Assembly (NCBI GenBank): GCA_035602605.1
Contig: DATNLZ010000051.1
Location: forward strand, 50,455-114,454
DNA from: DASQHY01 sp035602605
Lineage (GTDB): Bacteria; Acidobacteriota; Terriglobia; Acidiferrales; UBA7541
Reading direction: 5' to 3'
Length of the DNA: 64,000 bases
Part shown: piece by piece, positions 9,134-17,024 of the stretch
Numbering within the stretch: position 1 is the first letter of the stretch
How the letters are laid out: every line of letters starts with the position of its first letter
Notes under the pieces: model-generated
Databases searched by the model: none
What the model saw: only the letters and a program-made list of their open reading frames with translations
Told to the model about the DNA's origin: nothing
Program-made: the position numbers and the translations under genes

Positions 9134-9379
9134 ATGAACCGTGTCCTAAATGCGCTGCTCGTGCTGCTATGCTTTGAACTCGGCGTGCTCCTGCTGCTTC
9201 TGCCGTGGTCTGGCATCTGGGAGCACAACTACTTCTTGACTCATTTCCCTTCGCTGATTCCCATCCTCTTGCACCCTTCCTTTCGTGGGGCGGTCAGCGG
9301 CCTAGGCCTTCTCGATGTAGGCTTGGCCGCAGGAATGATTCGCCGGCGTCAGGCCCCGAGCGTTGCCACGCGCAGCTAA
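9134..9379 (+). CDS. Small two-helix membrane protein upstream of thiE
   Basis: An 81-residue protein of unknown function. The frame is open from 9071, but the first 21 codons look non-coding and the ATG at 9134 begins a clear membrane protein: MNRVLNALLVLLCFELGVLL as the first hydrophobic segment, a short loop with WSGIWEHNYFLTHFP, and a second segment near residues 48-66. It overlaps the thiE frame by 17 bases, which suggests translational coupling. I do not recognise a named family; the link to thiamine synthesis rests on the overlap alone. Confidence 0.7.
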   Translation: MNRVLNALLVLLCFELGVLLLLLPWSGIWEHNYFLTHFPSLIPILLHPSFRGAVSGLGLLDVGLAAGMIRRRQAPSVATRS

Positions 9380-10124
9380 GCCGATTCTCTGCTATGTCAC
9401 GGACCGGAGGAGCCTGCTCGTTCGACCCGGAAATCCCCAAGAGCATCCGCCAGCAAGCCCGCCAGAGAGTGACGAGGTGCTGAGGTTTCGGTCTCTTGGG
9501 CGCTTCATTCTGTCTTGTATTGCATCGGGGATGGATTGGATCCAAATCCGCGAGAAAGATGCCCCTGCAACTCTTCTCCACAGCGTAGCCGCTGGAGCAG
9601 CGAGTCCCCTTCCGATGCTGGCCACATCATCTTCTGCCACTAAAAATCCAGCCACGAACATTATTATCAATGATCGCCTTGATGTGGCCCTCGCAGCTCG
9701 CGCTGCCGGCGTTCATTTGGGAGAAACATCGATCCCTGTAGCACAAACCGTTGCCTGGCTGGGCCGGGCAACAAACGAGCACAAGGTGCCGAAACAGTTT
9801 CTCGTGGGCGTTTCGTGCCATTCGTTGGAAGCGGCGCTTGCAGCGCAACGCGATGGCGCAAGTTATATTTTTCTTGGGCCCGTCTTTCCGACGCCATCGA
9901 AGGCCGCCTTTGGCGCGCCTCAAGGACTCGAGCGTCTCGCGGAAGTTTGCCGCGCAGTCCAAATCCCGGTTCTTGCTATCGGCGGAATTACGCTCGAAAA
10001 TGCTTGGCAATGTGTTTCTGCCGGTGCGCGCGGAATTGCAGCGATCCGGTTGTTTCAGGAAGCATCGAATGTGCGGAGAACCATTGCGAAACTGCGCAGC
10101 AGTTTCGCAACCCACGCCGGCTAA
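9363..10124 (+). CDS. thiE: Thiamine phosphate synthase
   Basis: Cytoplasmic TIM-barrel enzyme that joins HMP-diphosphate to thiazole phosphate to make thiamine phosphate. Visible motifs: IQIREKD (substrate-binding Arg and Lys), INDRLDVALAARAAGVHLG (Asn-Asp that hold magnesium and diphosphate), VSCHS, YIFLGPVFPTPSK (diphosphate-binding loop) and PVLAIGGI. At 253 residues it is longer than usual (~210) because of an insert near residues 20-45. The start appears to be TTG at 9363, inside the preceding small gene; no ATG precedes the first motif. No TPP riboswitch was seen. The TenI-like aminase is the alternative, but the catalytic pattern fits ThiE better. Confidence 0.88.
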   Translation: MPRAAKPILCYVTDRRSLLVRPGNPQEHPPASPPESDEVLRFRSLGRFILSCIASGMDWIQIREKDAPATLLHSVAAGAASPLPMLATSSSATKNPATNIIINDRLDVALAARAAGVHLGETSIPVAQTVAWLGRATNEHKVPKQFLVGVSCHSLEAALAAQRDGASYIFLGPVFPTPSKAAFGAPQGLERLAEVCRAVQIPVLAIGGITLENAWQCVSAGARGIAAIRLFQEASNVRRTIAKLRSSFATHAG

Positions 10125-10173
10125 CAGAAATGGAAGAACGGCATCGTTAGCACCGTATTCTCTTCTGCTCGCT

Positions 10174-10629
10174 TCATTCCCGGATCATTAGGCGGCGTAG
10201 AAACCTAATCTGCCCGGCGTGATAGACGTCGTGAAACGCAACGCCATAAATTGTCGCCAGCCACTTTTCCGCGCGTCCGGTTGCGAGCGCTCTCGTGACC
10301 GTAGATCGCAGCGCCCGGTGCTCCGCCTCGAGAAGATCGCGATCCGCGCGCCACGCCGTTTCCGTCAATTCCTTCGGGCGTTTGAAAAAATTGCTCCCCT
10401 TCAACACGAACGAGCGGCGCTTTGCACCCTCGATTCGTCGGCGCACCACATACTTCCAATACCCCGCATGGACTACTAATTCCCAGATGTTGTGGCGGTC
10501 CGGCGCAGGCCGCCAGGCCGCCTGCTTCGCTGAAATCCCGCGCAGTGACTGCTTCAGATTTGGACCGTGCCAGGTCCTCTTCTCATACGCTTCGTCGAGA
10601 AATCGCAGAATGAGTTTGTCGCTTTTCAT
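10174..10629 (-). CDS. DinB/YfiT-like family protein
   Basis: A roughly 151-residue four-helix-bundle protein of the DinB superfamily. The usual metal-binding His triad is readable: one in ELVVHAGYWKYV and two in FHDVYHAGQIRFL. Some relatives are thiol-dependent transferases (bacillithiol or mycothiol S-transferases), others are stress-induced proteins of unknown role, so no reaction is assigned. The start is taken at the second of two adjacent ATGs (10629) because a GGAG lies five bases before it; the open frame extends to 10662. It is convergent with thiE and stands alone. Confidence 0.85.
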   Translation of the reverse strand: MKSDKLILRFLDEAYEKRTWHGPNLKQSLRGISAKQAAWRPAPDRHNIWELVVHAGYWKYVVRRRIEGAKRRSFVLKGSNFFKRPKELTETAWRADRDLLEAEHRALRSTVTRALATGRAEKWLATIYGVAFHDVYHAGQIRFLRRLMIRE

Positions 10630-10697
10630 CATCGCTCCGTCGCCCGATTGGATTAGCTCCAAGCTCGCAACGCGCCACGATTATCCTGAATTCCTCG

Positions 10698-11135
10698 TTG
10701 ACCGGCAACCCGCCGACCTGCCCCCAAGGGTGGTTTGTAGTCCTTGCAGCGCTTGGTTTCGCGGACGATAACAGCTATCCCCGCAAAAATCCGTTTCCGG
10801 ACTTTCCGGCGTGCCCGGTCCGCGGCAGGTACGCAGCAATCCTTACGAAGCCGTGCCACAGTCAGTGCAAGCCGCAGAACAACGTTTCCCACGTCACTGT
10901 GCATAGGGGCACGGGGCCGACGCGCAGGGTAGCCAAAAAGCTCCACTCCGGCGTTCTGCGCGAGTCGCCCCGGGGGCTTCCCGGAGATTTATTTTGGTTC
11001 CTGACAAAGGGAGAGTTGCGCGCGGGAGTGCCGTCCTGGTCGCGCTTGCCCGAGGCGCAGCGCTGGCAGATTGTGAGCTACCTCAAATCGTTGCGGCAAT
11101 TTCCTCTTGCACCAACCACGGCGCCGCAAAAATAG
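10698..11135 (+). pseudogene. Decayed c-type cytochrome gene
   Basis: Two frames together read as one class I cytochrome c. In frame 2 the sequence runs RSNPYEAVPQSVQAAEQRF and PRHCA, then a TAG (10904-10906) and GHGADAQGSQKAPLR. The haem motif CxxCH is destroyed: Cys-Ala is followed by the stop and a Gly in place of the second Cys. After ~10950 the coding signal shifts to frame 3: PGDLFWFLTKGELRAGVPSW and LPEAQRWQIVSYLKSL, the standard cytochrome C-terminus with its axial-ligand region. A possible signal peptide (WFVVLAALGFADD) lies at ~10730-10770. One nonsense change, one lost Cys and one frameshift make it a pseudogene. Confidence 0.72.
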
Positions 11136-11147
11136 CGGATGTTTGTT

Positions 11148-12203
11148 TCAGGCCCCCAGCCAGCGGCCTACGGGCTGCCACGCTTCGATGTGGTCGCAGA
11201 TCACCTTTAACGTGGCCGTAATGGGTATTGCGAGCACCAATCCCATTCCACCCCACAGCCAGCCCCAAAATAAGAGTGCTACCGTGACAGCCAGGGCATT
11301 CAAGCGCACGCGTTTACCCACCAGCTGCGGAACCAGGACGTTCATCGCGATGATGTGGAAGAAGCTGAGCATGGCCACCATGCCCAGAAATGGCCCGAAG
11401 GTGCTCCAGTGCGTCATACCTATAACTATCGCGGGGATCCATGCCAGCACGGCTCCAAGATAGGGCACCAGATTCAGGACTCCGGAAACAACACCCGTCA
11501 AAAAAGGGTAGTCGATTCCAATCATCCAGAAAAACCCCCAGCTCACTAGCACAAGAATAAACGCTACGAACACATTGCCGACTACGAAACTGCGCAGCAC
11601 GATGCCAACGCTATCGAGCGCCTCTTTCACGCGTGTGCGTTCCGAAGCAGGAAAGAGCTGCATGGTGGCGTGCCAGACGTCGCGCTTGGCGGCCAACATA
11701 AAAAAAAGGAGGAACGGTACGAACGTGACGCCCAGCAACAGAGTGTACAGGGATCCAAGACCGCGCAGTAACATGCCGCGCACCGCCGATTCGCTTTCGA
11801 CTCGGACGGTATTGATGGGGGGGCGGGGCTGCTGCGGCGTAATTTCCGAGACGCTGCTCTCCACTTTCTCCACTCGCCGCTCGATCGCTTGGGTAGCTTC
11901 TTGAATCACCGCTCGATAGCGTGGCCAGTCACCCGCGAATCGTTCGGCACGGTCGATGAGCAAGTATCCAATGCCCGCCACAAGCGCCACGACAAAGACC
12001 ACCACCAGCAGCGATCCGAACGCGCGCGAGATGCGTATACGCTCCATAACTTCGACCAGCGGATCCAGAAAATACGCCAGCATCATCGACAGGAGCAGCG
12101 TTATCACTACGCTGGCGGCGAAGTAACAAAAGGCGATCACGATTCCAGCGGCGATGATTCGCTGGCTGGGCGTTGAGGCGCGTATGCGAATGGTTTGCGT
12201 CAT
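11148..12203 (-). CDS. AI-2E family (PerM/UPF0118) transporter
   Basis: A 351-residue inner-membrane protein of the AI-2E exporter / PerM family. It has about eight hydrophobic segments: two near the N-terminus (IIAAGIVIAFCYFAASVVIT and the next), a central hydrophilic stretch of about 70 residues, then the conserved C-terminal half with YPFLTGVVSGVLNLVPYLG and PQLVGKRVRLNALAVTVALL. Family members include the E. coli AI-2 exporter TqsA and Na+/H+ antiporters, so the substrate is uncertain. No luxS is in the window. The start ATG at 12203 is accepted as the first in frame; the gene is divergent from glmM across a 347-base gap. Confidence 0.9.
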   Translation of the reverse strand: MTQTIRIRASTPSQRIIAAGIVIAFCYFAASVVITLLLSMMLAYFLDPLVEVMERIRISRAFGSLLVVVFVVALVAGIGYLLIDRAERFAGDWPRYRAVIQEATQAIERRVEKVESSVSEITPQQPRPPINTVRVESESAVRGMLLRGLGSLYTLLLGVTFVPFLLFFMLAAKRDVWHATMQLFPASERTRVKEALDSVGIVLRSFVVGNVFVAFILVLVSWGFFWMIGIDYPFLTGVVSGVLNLVPYLGAVLAWIPAIVIGMTHWSTFGPFLGMVAMLSFFHIIAMNVLVPQLVGKRVRLNALAVTVALLFWGWLWGGMGLVLAIPITATLKVICDHIEAWQPVGRWLGA

Positions 12204-12550
12204 GCGACGTGCGGATGTTTTCTTCTCTAGCCCACGATATCACAGCCTTGTAACGGGATGGTCTGGCGGGTAATGCAGTGTTCGTGAAAGCAACCTGTCC
12301 GGCGAAGGGTAGTACCGCAGTAACCGAAGATGATGGCGCGAGAATCATGATACGAGGCCGACTGAGCGGCGTCTAGTGCCGGTTTATTCTTTGGCTATTC
12401 TCTCGCGGCCGCGAACCGCCAAGCCAAACGCATGTGCTAGACTCATAAAGTCATCCCAGTCAGTGCATCCGCTGCGATAGCCTCGCACCGGCGCAATCTT
12501 TTTCAGCAGCCTTTTCGCACGCACTGGTTTCTCATATCGACGCTATTTTT
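12204..12550. other. Divergent intergenic region, no gene seen
   Basis: This 347-base gap lies between the AI-2E transporter (minus) and glmM (plus). It must hold both promoters. No reading frame with a ribosome site, no hairpin terminator and no known riboswitch was seen. It has no obvious Shine-Dalgarno before glmM. Confidence 0.6.
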
Positions 12551-13894
12551 ATGGGTAAAGAACTTTTTGGTACCGACGGTATCCGCGGCATTCCTGGCGA
12601 ATACCCTCTCGACGATGCAACGCTGTACTGGTGCGGCCACGCGCTGGGAACATATTTGCGTCGCGAGGTGCGCGAGCCGCACGTGTTGATCGGAATGGAC
12701 ACGCGCGAATCGGGATCGCATATCGCCGGACAGATCGCCAGCGGCCTCGCAGCCGGCGGAGTGACTCCGGCTTTCGCCGGAATCATCACCACGCCAGGCG
12801 TGGCGTGCCTGGTCCGCCAGAAACAATATCAAGCCGGTGTGGTGATCTCGGCTTCACATAATCCCTATTACGATAATGGCGTGAAGCTTTTTTCGGGGGC
12901 AGGGATGAAATTCCGCGATGCCATCGAAGAACAGCTGGAAGCGGATATTTTGCAAAACAAGAATGGTTCGACTCCTGGACCTGCTGCGTCGTTGCGAGCT
13001 GACGAGTCCTTCGATGCCGATTACGTCGCGTTTCTTCGCACCCGGGTTCTCCCCGACGCAAACCTTGCCGGCATGAAGATCGTGCTCGATTGCGCCAACG
13101 GCGCGGCGAGCCGTTTGGGTCCGGAGGTGTTTGCGTCGCTTGGCGCCGATGTGACGGCCATTTGCAATCAGCCGGACGGCAAAAATATCAACGCGGGCTG
13201 CGGCTCGCTGCACATGGAAGGTTTGCAGGAGCGCGTGCTGGCCGACGGCGCGACTCTGGGCGTTGCGTTTGATGGCGATGCCGACCGCGCACTATTCGTC
13301 AGTTCGTCGGGCCGTCTGATTAACGGCGACGGCGTGTTGCTCGCCGCAGCGCGTTATCTGGCATCGGCCGGAAAGCTCAAAGGCAACCGCGTTATTTCGA
13401 CGACGATGTCCAATCTCGGACTGGAACGCGTCCTCGCGTCCGAGGGCATTACGCTCGTGCGCGTTCCCGTCGGCGACCGTTACGTGCTGGAGGAGATGCT
13501 GCGCAGCGGCGCGGTCGTGGGGGGCGAACAGTCCGGGCACATCATTTTTCTCGAAGACGCACCAGCAGGTGATGGTTTGGTGACCGCGCTGAAAATCGCC
13601 TCGCTCGTTTCGTTGAGAGGCTCGCTCGACAATCTCGTTGCGGGACAAAGGGATTTTCCGCAGACCATCGTCAATGTAAAGGTGCGCAGCAAGCCGCCAC
13701 TCGAATCGCTCGCGGACGTTTCCCGGGTTCTCGCGGATGCCAATGCCGCGCTCGGCGCCAACGGTCGAATCGTTTTGCGTTACTCCGGTACCGAGCCTCT
13801 GGTACGGGTGATGGTTGAGGCCGAACACTCCGCAGACGTGCAGCGCTGGAGCCAGTCCATCGCTGGCGCTGTCCGCTCGGCTATCGGCGCCTAG
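12551..13894 (+). CDS. glmM: Phosphoglucosamine mutase
   Basis: Converts glucosamine-6-phosphate to glucosamine-1-phosphate on the way to UDP-GlcNAc, the precursor of peptidoglycan and lipopolysaccharide. All four alpha-D-phosphohexomutase signatures are present in 447 residues: the phosphoserine loop ISASHNPYYDNG with S102, the magnesium loop DGDADR (D241, D243, D245), the sugar-specificity loop GGEQSGH (~324) and the phosphate-binding loop RYSGTEPLVRV (~410). The N-terminal FGTDGIRG is typical of GlmM rather than phosphomannomutase. The length is normal. It is apparently monocistronic and convergent with the next gene, with only 28 bases between. Confidence 0.97.
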   Translation: MGKELFGTDGIRGIPGEYPLDDATLYWCGHALGTYLRREVREPHVLIGMDTRESGSHIAGQIASGLAAGGVTPAFAGIITTPGVACLVRQKQYQAGVVISASHNPYYDNGVKLFSGAGMKFRDAIEEQLEADILQNKNGSTPGPAASLRADESFDADYVAFLRTRVLPDANLAGMKIVLDCANGAASRLGPEVFASLGADVTAICNQPDGKNINAGCGSLHMEGLQERVLADGATLGVAFDGDADRALFVSSSGRLINGDGVLLAAARYLASAGKLKGNRVISTTMSNLGLERVLASEGITLVRVPVGDRYVLEEMLRSGAVVGGEQSGHIIFLEDAPAGDGLVTALKIASLVSLRGSLDNLVAGQRDFPQTIVNVKVRSKPPLESLADVSRVLADANAALGANGRIVLRYSGTEPLVRVMVEAEHSADVQRWSQSIAGAVRSAIGA

Positions 13895-13922
13895 AACGTT
13901 TCTCTCGAAGACCCCCAACGCA

Positions 13923-14708
13923 TTATCTTAAGTTTCTGGGTTTTTTTCTGAAGAGCTTTAGGCGTGCTGCAAGCTCGCGAGTCACTTGTGTCCCGCGCCG
14001 CATGAACTCAACCAGGCTATCGGAGTCAGGGGCTGGGGGCGACGTTGCCGGTGCTGGCGGGGCCTGCAATATGGCGATTACCCAGATCACCAGTGCTGCG
14101 TGAAACGATGTAAACCGAATGACGGCCCAGGAGCGGAAATAAGAATCCAACCACTGACGCGAAATTGAATTATTCAGTATTTGAACGACTGAATAAGAGA
14201 GCAATCCAAATGCGATGAGACGTTGCGTACCTGGCAGGGGGACTTGGTAACGCGCGCTCATGGCGAGAACCACAACGAGCACAACCACAGCTGTAAGCTC
14301 GAAGTTGCGCTCCAAACCGAGAATTAATGCCGGGAGACCGTAAGATTTGGCTACAGCCTCAAACGTCGCTCGTAAAAGTAGGGTTACAACAATGCCGCCC
14401 AGCACCCACTTGAGCACAATTCTAAATCCTAGATAGGGGCGTGCAGTGTTCCATGCGAGTTCGCCAATCGTTGCGGCCCGCGCAGCCAAAACTATACTCT
14501 GGGTGGTCCAAAAAGAGAAAAAGTACAACCGTGAACTGTATCCCGCACTGTGGTATGCCCAAACCAAAAAGACATCGCGAGCGGTTAAGATAATCAAATA
14601 GCTTGTAAAGACGGGAAGTCGAAGGTGCAGACGACGCCAAACTGTCAGCGCCCAAACCAGGATTTGCAGGAAGAGCCCTGAGTACCACAGGACGAGTTGA
14701 GTCGACAT
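13923..14708 (-). CDS. Multi-pass membrane protein of unknown function
   Basis: A 261-residue protein with about seven hydrophobic segments, beginning STQLVLWYSGLFLQILVWAL and ending at ~225, followed by a Pro-rich linker (APPAPATSPPAP) and a basic C-terminal tail (KLFRKKPRNLR) that should be cytoplasmic. I do not recognise a named domain. It reads in the same direction as the next two minus-strand genes (a one-helix protein and a repeat peptide), with gaps of about 100-190 bases, so the three could share regulation, though no operon is proven. Confidence 0.7.
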   Translation of the reverse strand: MSTQLVLWYSGLFLQILVWALTVWRRLHLRLPVFTSYLIILTARDVFLVWAYHSAGYSSRLYFFSFWTTQSIVLAARAATIGELAWNTARPYLGFRIVLKWVLGGIVVTLLLRATFEAVAKSYGLPALILGLERNFELTAVVVLVVVLAMSARYQVPLPGTQRLIAFGLLSYSVVQILNNSISRQWLDSYFRSWAVIRFTSFHAALVIWVIAILQAPPAPATSPPAPDSDSLVEFMRRGTQVTRELAARLKLFRKKPRNLR

Positions 14709-14811
14709 GGAAAGCTTACGCGACGCGGATCATATCATTCTCGAGCCATGAATCTTAAAAGGGCTCGGAATGATGGACCACAACCGCGTAGGGATTGACA
14801 ACTAAGGTCGA

Positions 14812-15351
14812 TTAGGGCTTGGCTGCTGTCGTATTTAGATCTGACTGCAGTACAGGAAGACCATACTCGTGGGCGATTAGGTTGAGAGCCTCGTCGGCCA
14901 CTTGAGCTAAAAGCCGGACTTGTTGCGTCAACGCCGCGATTTGGACCGACGGGACGAAACCCAACCGGGTTCGGATGCGAGCGACGCGATAGGCAAGCCC
15001 AAATCTGATGCCAAGCCACAGGCGCTCACCTTCTCCTTGGAGCGTGAGGTCAGGCAGGAATTTTGCGGCGTGATTGAGGAGCTGCTCTACTCGAATGAAA
15101 TCATCGCGCAGAGCACCGAGGTAGCCAAGGGCCAGCTCGCGGCGTTCGGAATCGATGCTCTGAAGTAATGCATCGTATTCGCCGAGGCGGTGCTCCACTT
15201 CCTCGAATTCTCGATGATGTACAGGGAGGAATTCGGCGATGGTTACTGAGGCACTATCTGTCAGTCCGGGTTTTGCCTTCTGGAAGAAGAATCTCAGCGA
15301 GAGTAGTAGCAACGTGAGGCTGATCAAAGCATAAAAAATTAGTTCTCCCAT
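14812..15351 (-). CDS. Single-helix membrane protein with coiled-coil-like cytoplasmic part
   Basis: A 179-residue protein of unknown function. The open frame starts at 15453, but GGGAGG five bases before the ATG at 15351 points to that start, and it places the only membrane helix (ELIFYALISLTLLLLSLRFF) at the very N-terminus. The rest is hydrophilic and helical (EFEEVEHRLGEYDALLQ, ELALGYLGALRDDFIRVEQL), without Cys or catalytic motifs. It lies between the multi-pass membrane protein and the repeat peptide on the same strand. Confidence 0.7.
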   Translation of the reverse strand: MGELIFYALISLTLLLLSLRFFFQKAKPGLTDSASVTIAEFLPVHHREFEEVEHRLGEYDALLQSIDSERRELALGYLGALRDDFIRVEQLLNHAAKFLPDLTLQGEGERLWLGIRFGLAYRVARIRTRLGFVPSVQIAALTQQVRLLAQVADEALNLIAHEYGLPVLQSDLNTTAAKP

Positions 15352-15540
15352 GTCTTCCTCCCGAGCATGGCCATAAGCGGCGAAGGCTTGCGACCCATAA
15401 TCTAGGACTGCGGTCAACGGGCCGCACCGACTACCGGGTAGCAGCCTGAGCATATCATAGGATTACGTAATTAACAGCTAACCCTTACAATATGCTCAGG
15501 CCGGATGTTGTTGTCGATAGGCGTCGATTTCTTTCAACAA

Positions 15541-15834
15541 CTATGTTTGACTGATTTGCGTTGGCCAAGGAGGAGGAGGAGCGCTGCCGTCGGTAACTAG
15601 AACGGAGTTGAATGTTGGCCAAGGAGGAGGAGGAGCGCTGCCATCGGCAACTAGAACAGAGTTGAGCGGTGGCCAAGGAGGGGGAGGAGCGCTGCCATCA
15701 GCTTGGAGCTGCGAGCTAACTTGTTGGGAGTTGCGAATCGCAGAAGGCTGATTTCCACATATGGCCTGCACTAACGTTGCGGCCACAGTGAGTGAACTCA
15801 CGGCTAAGACAACCAGTGGGAGGGTTCTTTTCAC
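15541..15834 (-). CDS. Small exported protein with DGSAPPPPWP repeats
   Basis: A 97-residue protein starting with GTG at 15834, with AGGAG upstream at a suitable distance. Residues 1-24 are a clear signal peptide (MKRTLPLVVLAVSSLTVAAT, cleavage after VQA). The mature part is about 70 residues, mostly three copies of an 18-residue unit: DGSAPPPPWP, one variable position pair, then NSVLV; the third copy is cut off by the C-terminus. There is no membrane anchor after the signal and one Cys (residue 26). Function is unknown. The repeats suggest a secreted structural or binding peptide, or a precursor carrying several identical segments; this is inference only. Confidence 0.7.
   Translation of the reverse strand: MKRTLPLVVLAVSSLTVAATLVQAICGNQPSAIRNSQQVSSQLQADGSAPPPPWPPLNSVLVADGSAPPPPWPTFNSVLVTDGSAPPPPWPTQISQT
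15561..15705 (-). repeat. Tandem direct repeat of 54 bases, about 2.7 copies
   Basis: The motif TGGCCAAGGAGG (plus strand) occurs at 15562, 15616 and 15670, exactly 54 bases apart. Copies one and two differ at only a few positions; copy three keeps the GC-rich half and diverges afterwards. The repeat is in frame (18 codons) and encodes the DGSAPPPPWP units of the small exported protein, so copy number can change by slippage without breaking the frame. Confidence 0.9.
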
Positions 15835-16100
15835 TGTAAGTTCTCCTATCGTTAATATACGAGGCGGGAATTACCCCGATTCGCTACATACAAGATGCTT
15901 GAAAAGTGGGGTTCGCGCATGTCTTTTTTTTTGATCGATAAAAAAGGACTGGGATGCTCGGAACCGAACCATGCCATGGCGGGTAGCTAAGGCATGTCTC
16001 TTGCCCTCTTAGCCGCACCAGGTTCAAGATAGGCGAGTGCCCACTGCGTAGTTGCCGTGGGTACGCTCGGATGTGAAACTGCGGTAAAAGGAGGATTATC

Positions 16101-16364
16101 GTGGCCAAATCGATAGATAAATCTTTCGCTACGCCTAAATCCACCGACAAATCACCGACCGCGAAATCATCTTATAAGAGCAGCGTGCCGGAAAGTGCTG
16201 AGGCCCGTCCGACACGTGAAGAAATTGAAGCGTGCGCCTATCAAATCTACGTAGAGAGTGGCAAGGTCCAAGGTAGGGAATTAGATAATTGGCTCAAGGC
16301 AGAGCGTGATTTGCGCGAGAAGTACTCGAAGGCTGTCCCCATCATGAAGGCTAGGACAGCTTGA
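16101..16364 (+). CDS. DUF2934 domain protein
   Basis: An 87-residue protein with a Ser/Lys/Thr-rich, disordered first half (DKSFATPKSTDKSPTAKSSY) and a C-terminal DUF2934 segment (IEACAYQIYVESGKVQGREL, then DNWLKAERDL). DUF2934 is a short helical motif found in many proteobacterial and acidobacterial proteins, of unknown role. The start is GTG at 16101, with GGAGG seven bases upstream (AAAGGAGGATTATC). It is divergent from the repeat-peptide gene. Confidence 0.85.
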   Translation: MAKSIDKSFATPKSTDKSPTAKSSYKSSVPESAEARPTREEIEACAYQIYVESGKVQGRELDNWLKAERDLREKYSKAVPIMKARTA

Positions 16365-16619
16365 ATTCTCCGCACTAATTCTAGCGCCACCGGACTCGAG
16401 TGAGGCGCCGTTCGAAGGCGAGCAACCCCCTGCAGGAGGTCGTGGAGGTGTGACTCAGAACGCATCGGGGCATTAGGTCGCAGTTTTTGTCCGCGAGCTT
16501 GATCTCACCAGTGAGTGGCAAGCCCCGCGCTTTGGGTGGTTGACCACTGTTTCGTTGCACGTGTTGAACGGTATGCTTAACAGCTTCTCCCAAAGAATGT
16601 AGAGTCTAGGGGAGGAACT
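16365..16619. other. Gene-free stretch after the DUF2934 gene
   Basis: First part of a 660-base gap. The two minus-strand frames here have no ribosome site and no recognisable residues. I see no terminator directly after the DUF2934 gene. Confidence 0.5.
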
Positions 16620-16691
16620 GTGAGAAACCGTAGAGTAGAAACGCCAGAGGAAGCAACCGCAAACGCTCCACCCTGTGTAAGTCAAGCGTAA
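16620..16691 (+). CDS. Possible 23-residue small ORF
   Basis: GTG at 16620 is preceded by GGGGAGGAACT, a very good ribosome site, and opens a frame of 23 codons (MRNRRVETPEEATANAPP, then CVSQA) ending in TAA at 16689. No homolog is known to me. It lies just upstream of the candidate structured RNA and terminator, so it could be a leader peptide or chance. Low confidence. Confidence 0.25.
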   Translation: MRNRRVETPEEATANAPPCVSQA

Positions 16692-16694
16692 TAA

Positions 16695-16863
16695 GGGTTT
16701 TACCTGGAATGTGCCTGGCGCTTAGTTGGCTGGCACGCGGCGTGCTCTGAGTCTAGGCAGAGTGGTTTTTATTTCCCGGGGTGGCCATATCCTCACTCGA
16801 CAGGATATTGGCTCTGTGGGGAAAGTGCTGAACCCGAGAGGGGCCTAAGGGCCCCTCTTTTTT
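16695..16863 (+). ncRNA. Candidate small structured RNA
   Basis: About 170 bases that fold into several hairpins and end in a strong terminator. Readable helices: GTGCC with GGCAC (~16712-16737), CTCTG with CAGAG (~16747-16765), and a long arm in which TTTCCC and ATATCCT on one side pair with AGGATAT and GGGAAA on the other (~16771-16830). The terminator follows at 16837. No protein-coding frame with a ribosome site covers it. Size is in the range of 6S-type RNAs, but I cannot match it to a known family. The 5' end is a guess; no clear promoter was identified. Confidence 0.35.
16837..16863 (+). terminator. Rho-independent terminator
   Basis: AGAGGGGCC (16837-16845), loop TAAG, GGCCCCTCT (16850-16858), continuing into six T residues (16858-16863). 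Nine perfect GC-rich pairs and a T run make it the clearest intrinsic terminator in the window. It ends plus-strand transcription from the gap after the DUF2934 gene and would separate it from the convergent nrdJ operon. The remaining bases to 17024 show no gene. Confidence 0.85.
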
Positions 16864-17024
16864 GTGTCTGTCGTTTCTGCTTGCGGAATTTTATAAGAGC
16901 TCGCCAGTGCATGTCGCCATGCCGCCGGTCACTCGCAACATGGCAAGCAAGAGTTTCGATAGTTGGTGGGTCGATTGCAAAACATAATGCGTGTTCAGGC
17001 AGGTTGCAGATCTCCGGCGGGAAG

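Noticed and set aside
9060..9135. TPP riboswitch before the thiE unit
   Set aside because: Neither the CTGAGA nor the other conserved TPP-riboswitch segment is present.
15485..15676. Second minus-strand frame across the 54-base repeats (CSSCRWQRSSSS)
   Set aside because: Out-of-frame reading of the same repeat without signal peptide or ribosome site.
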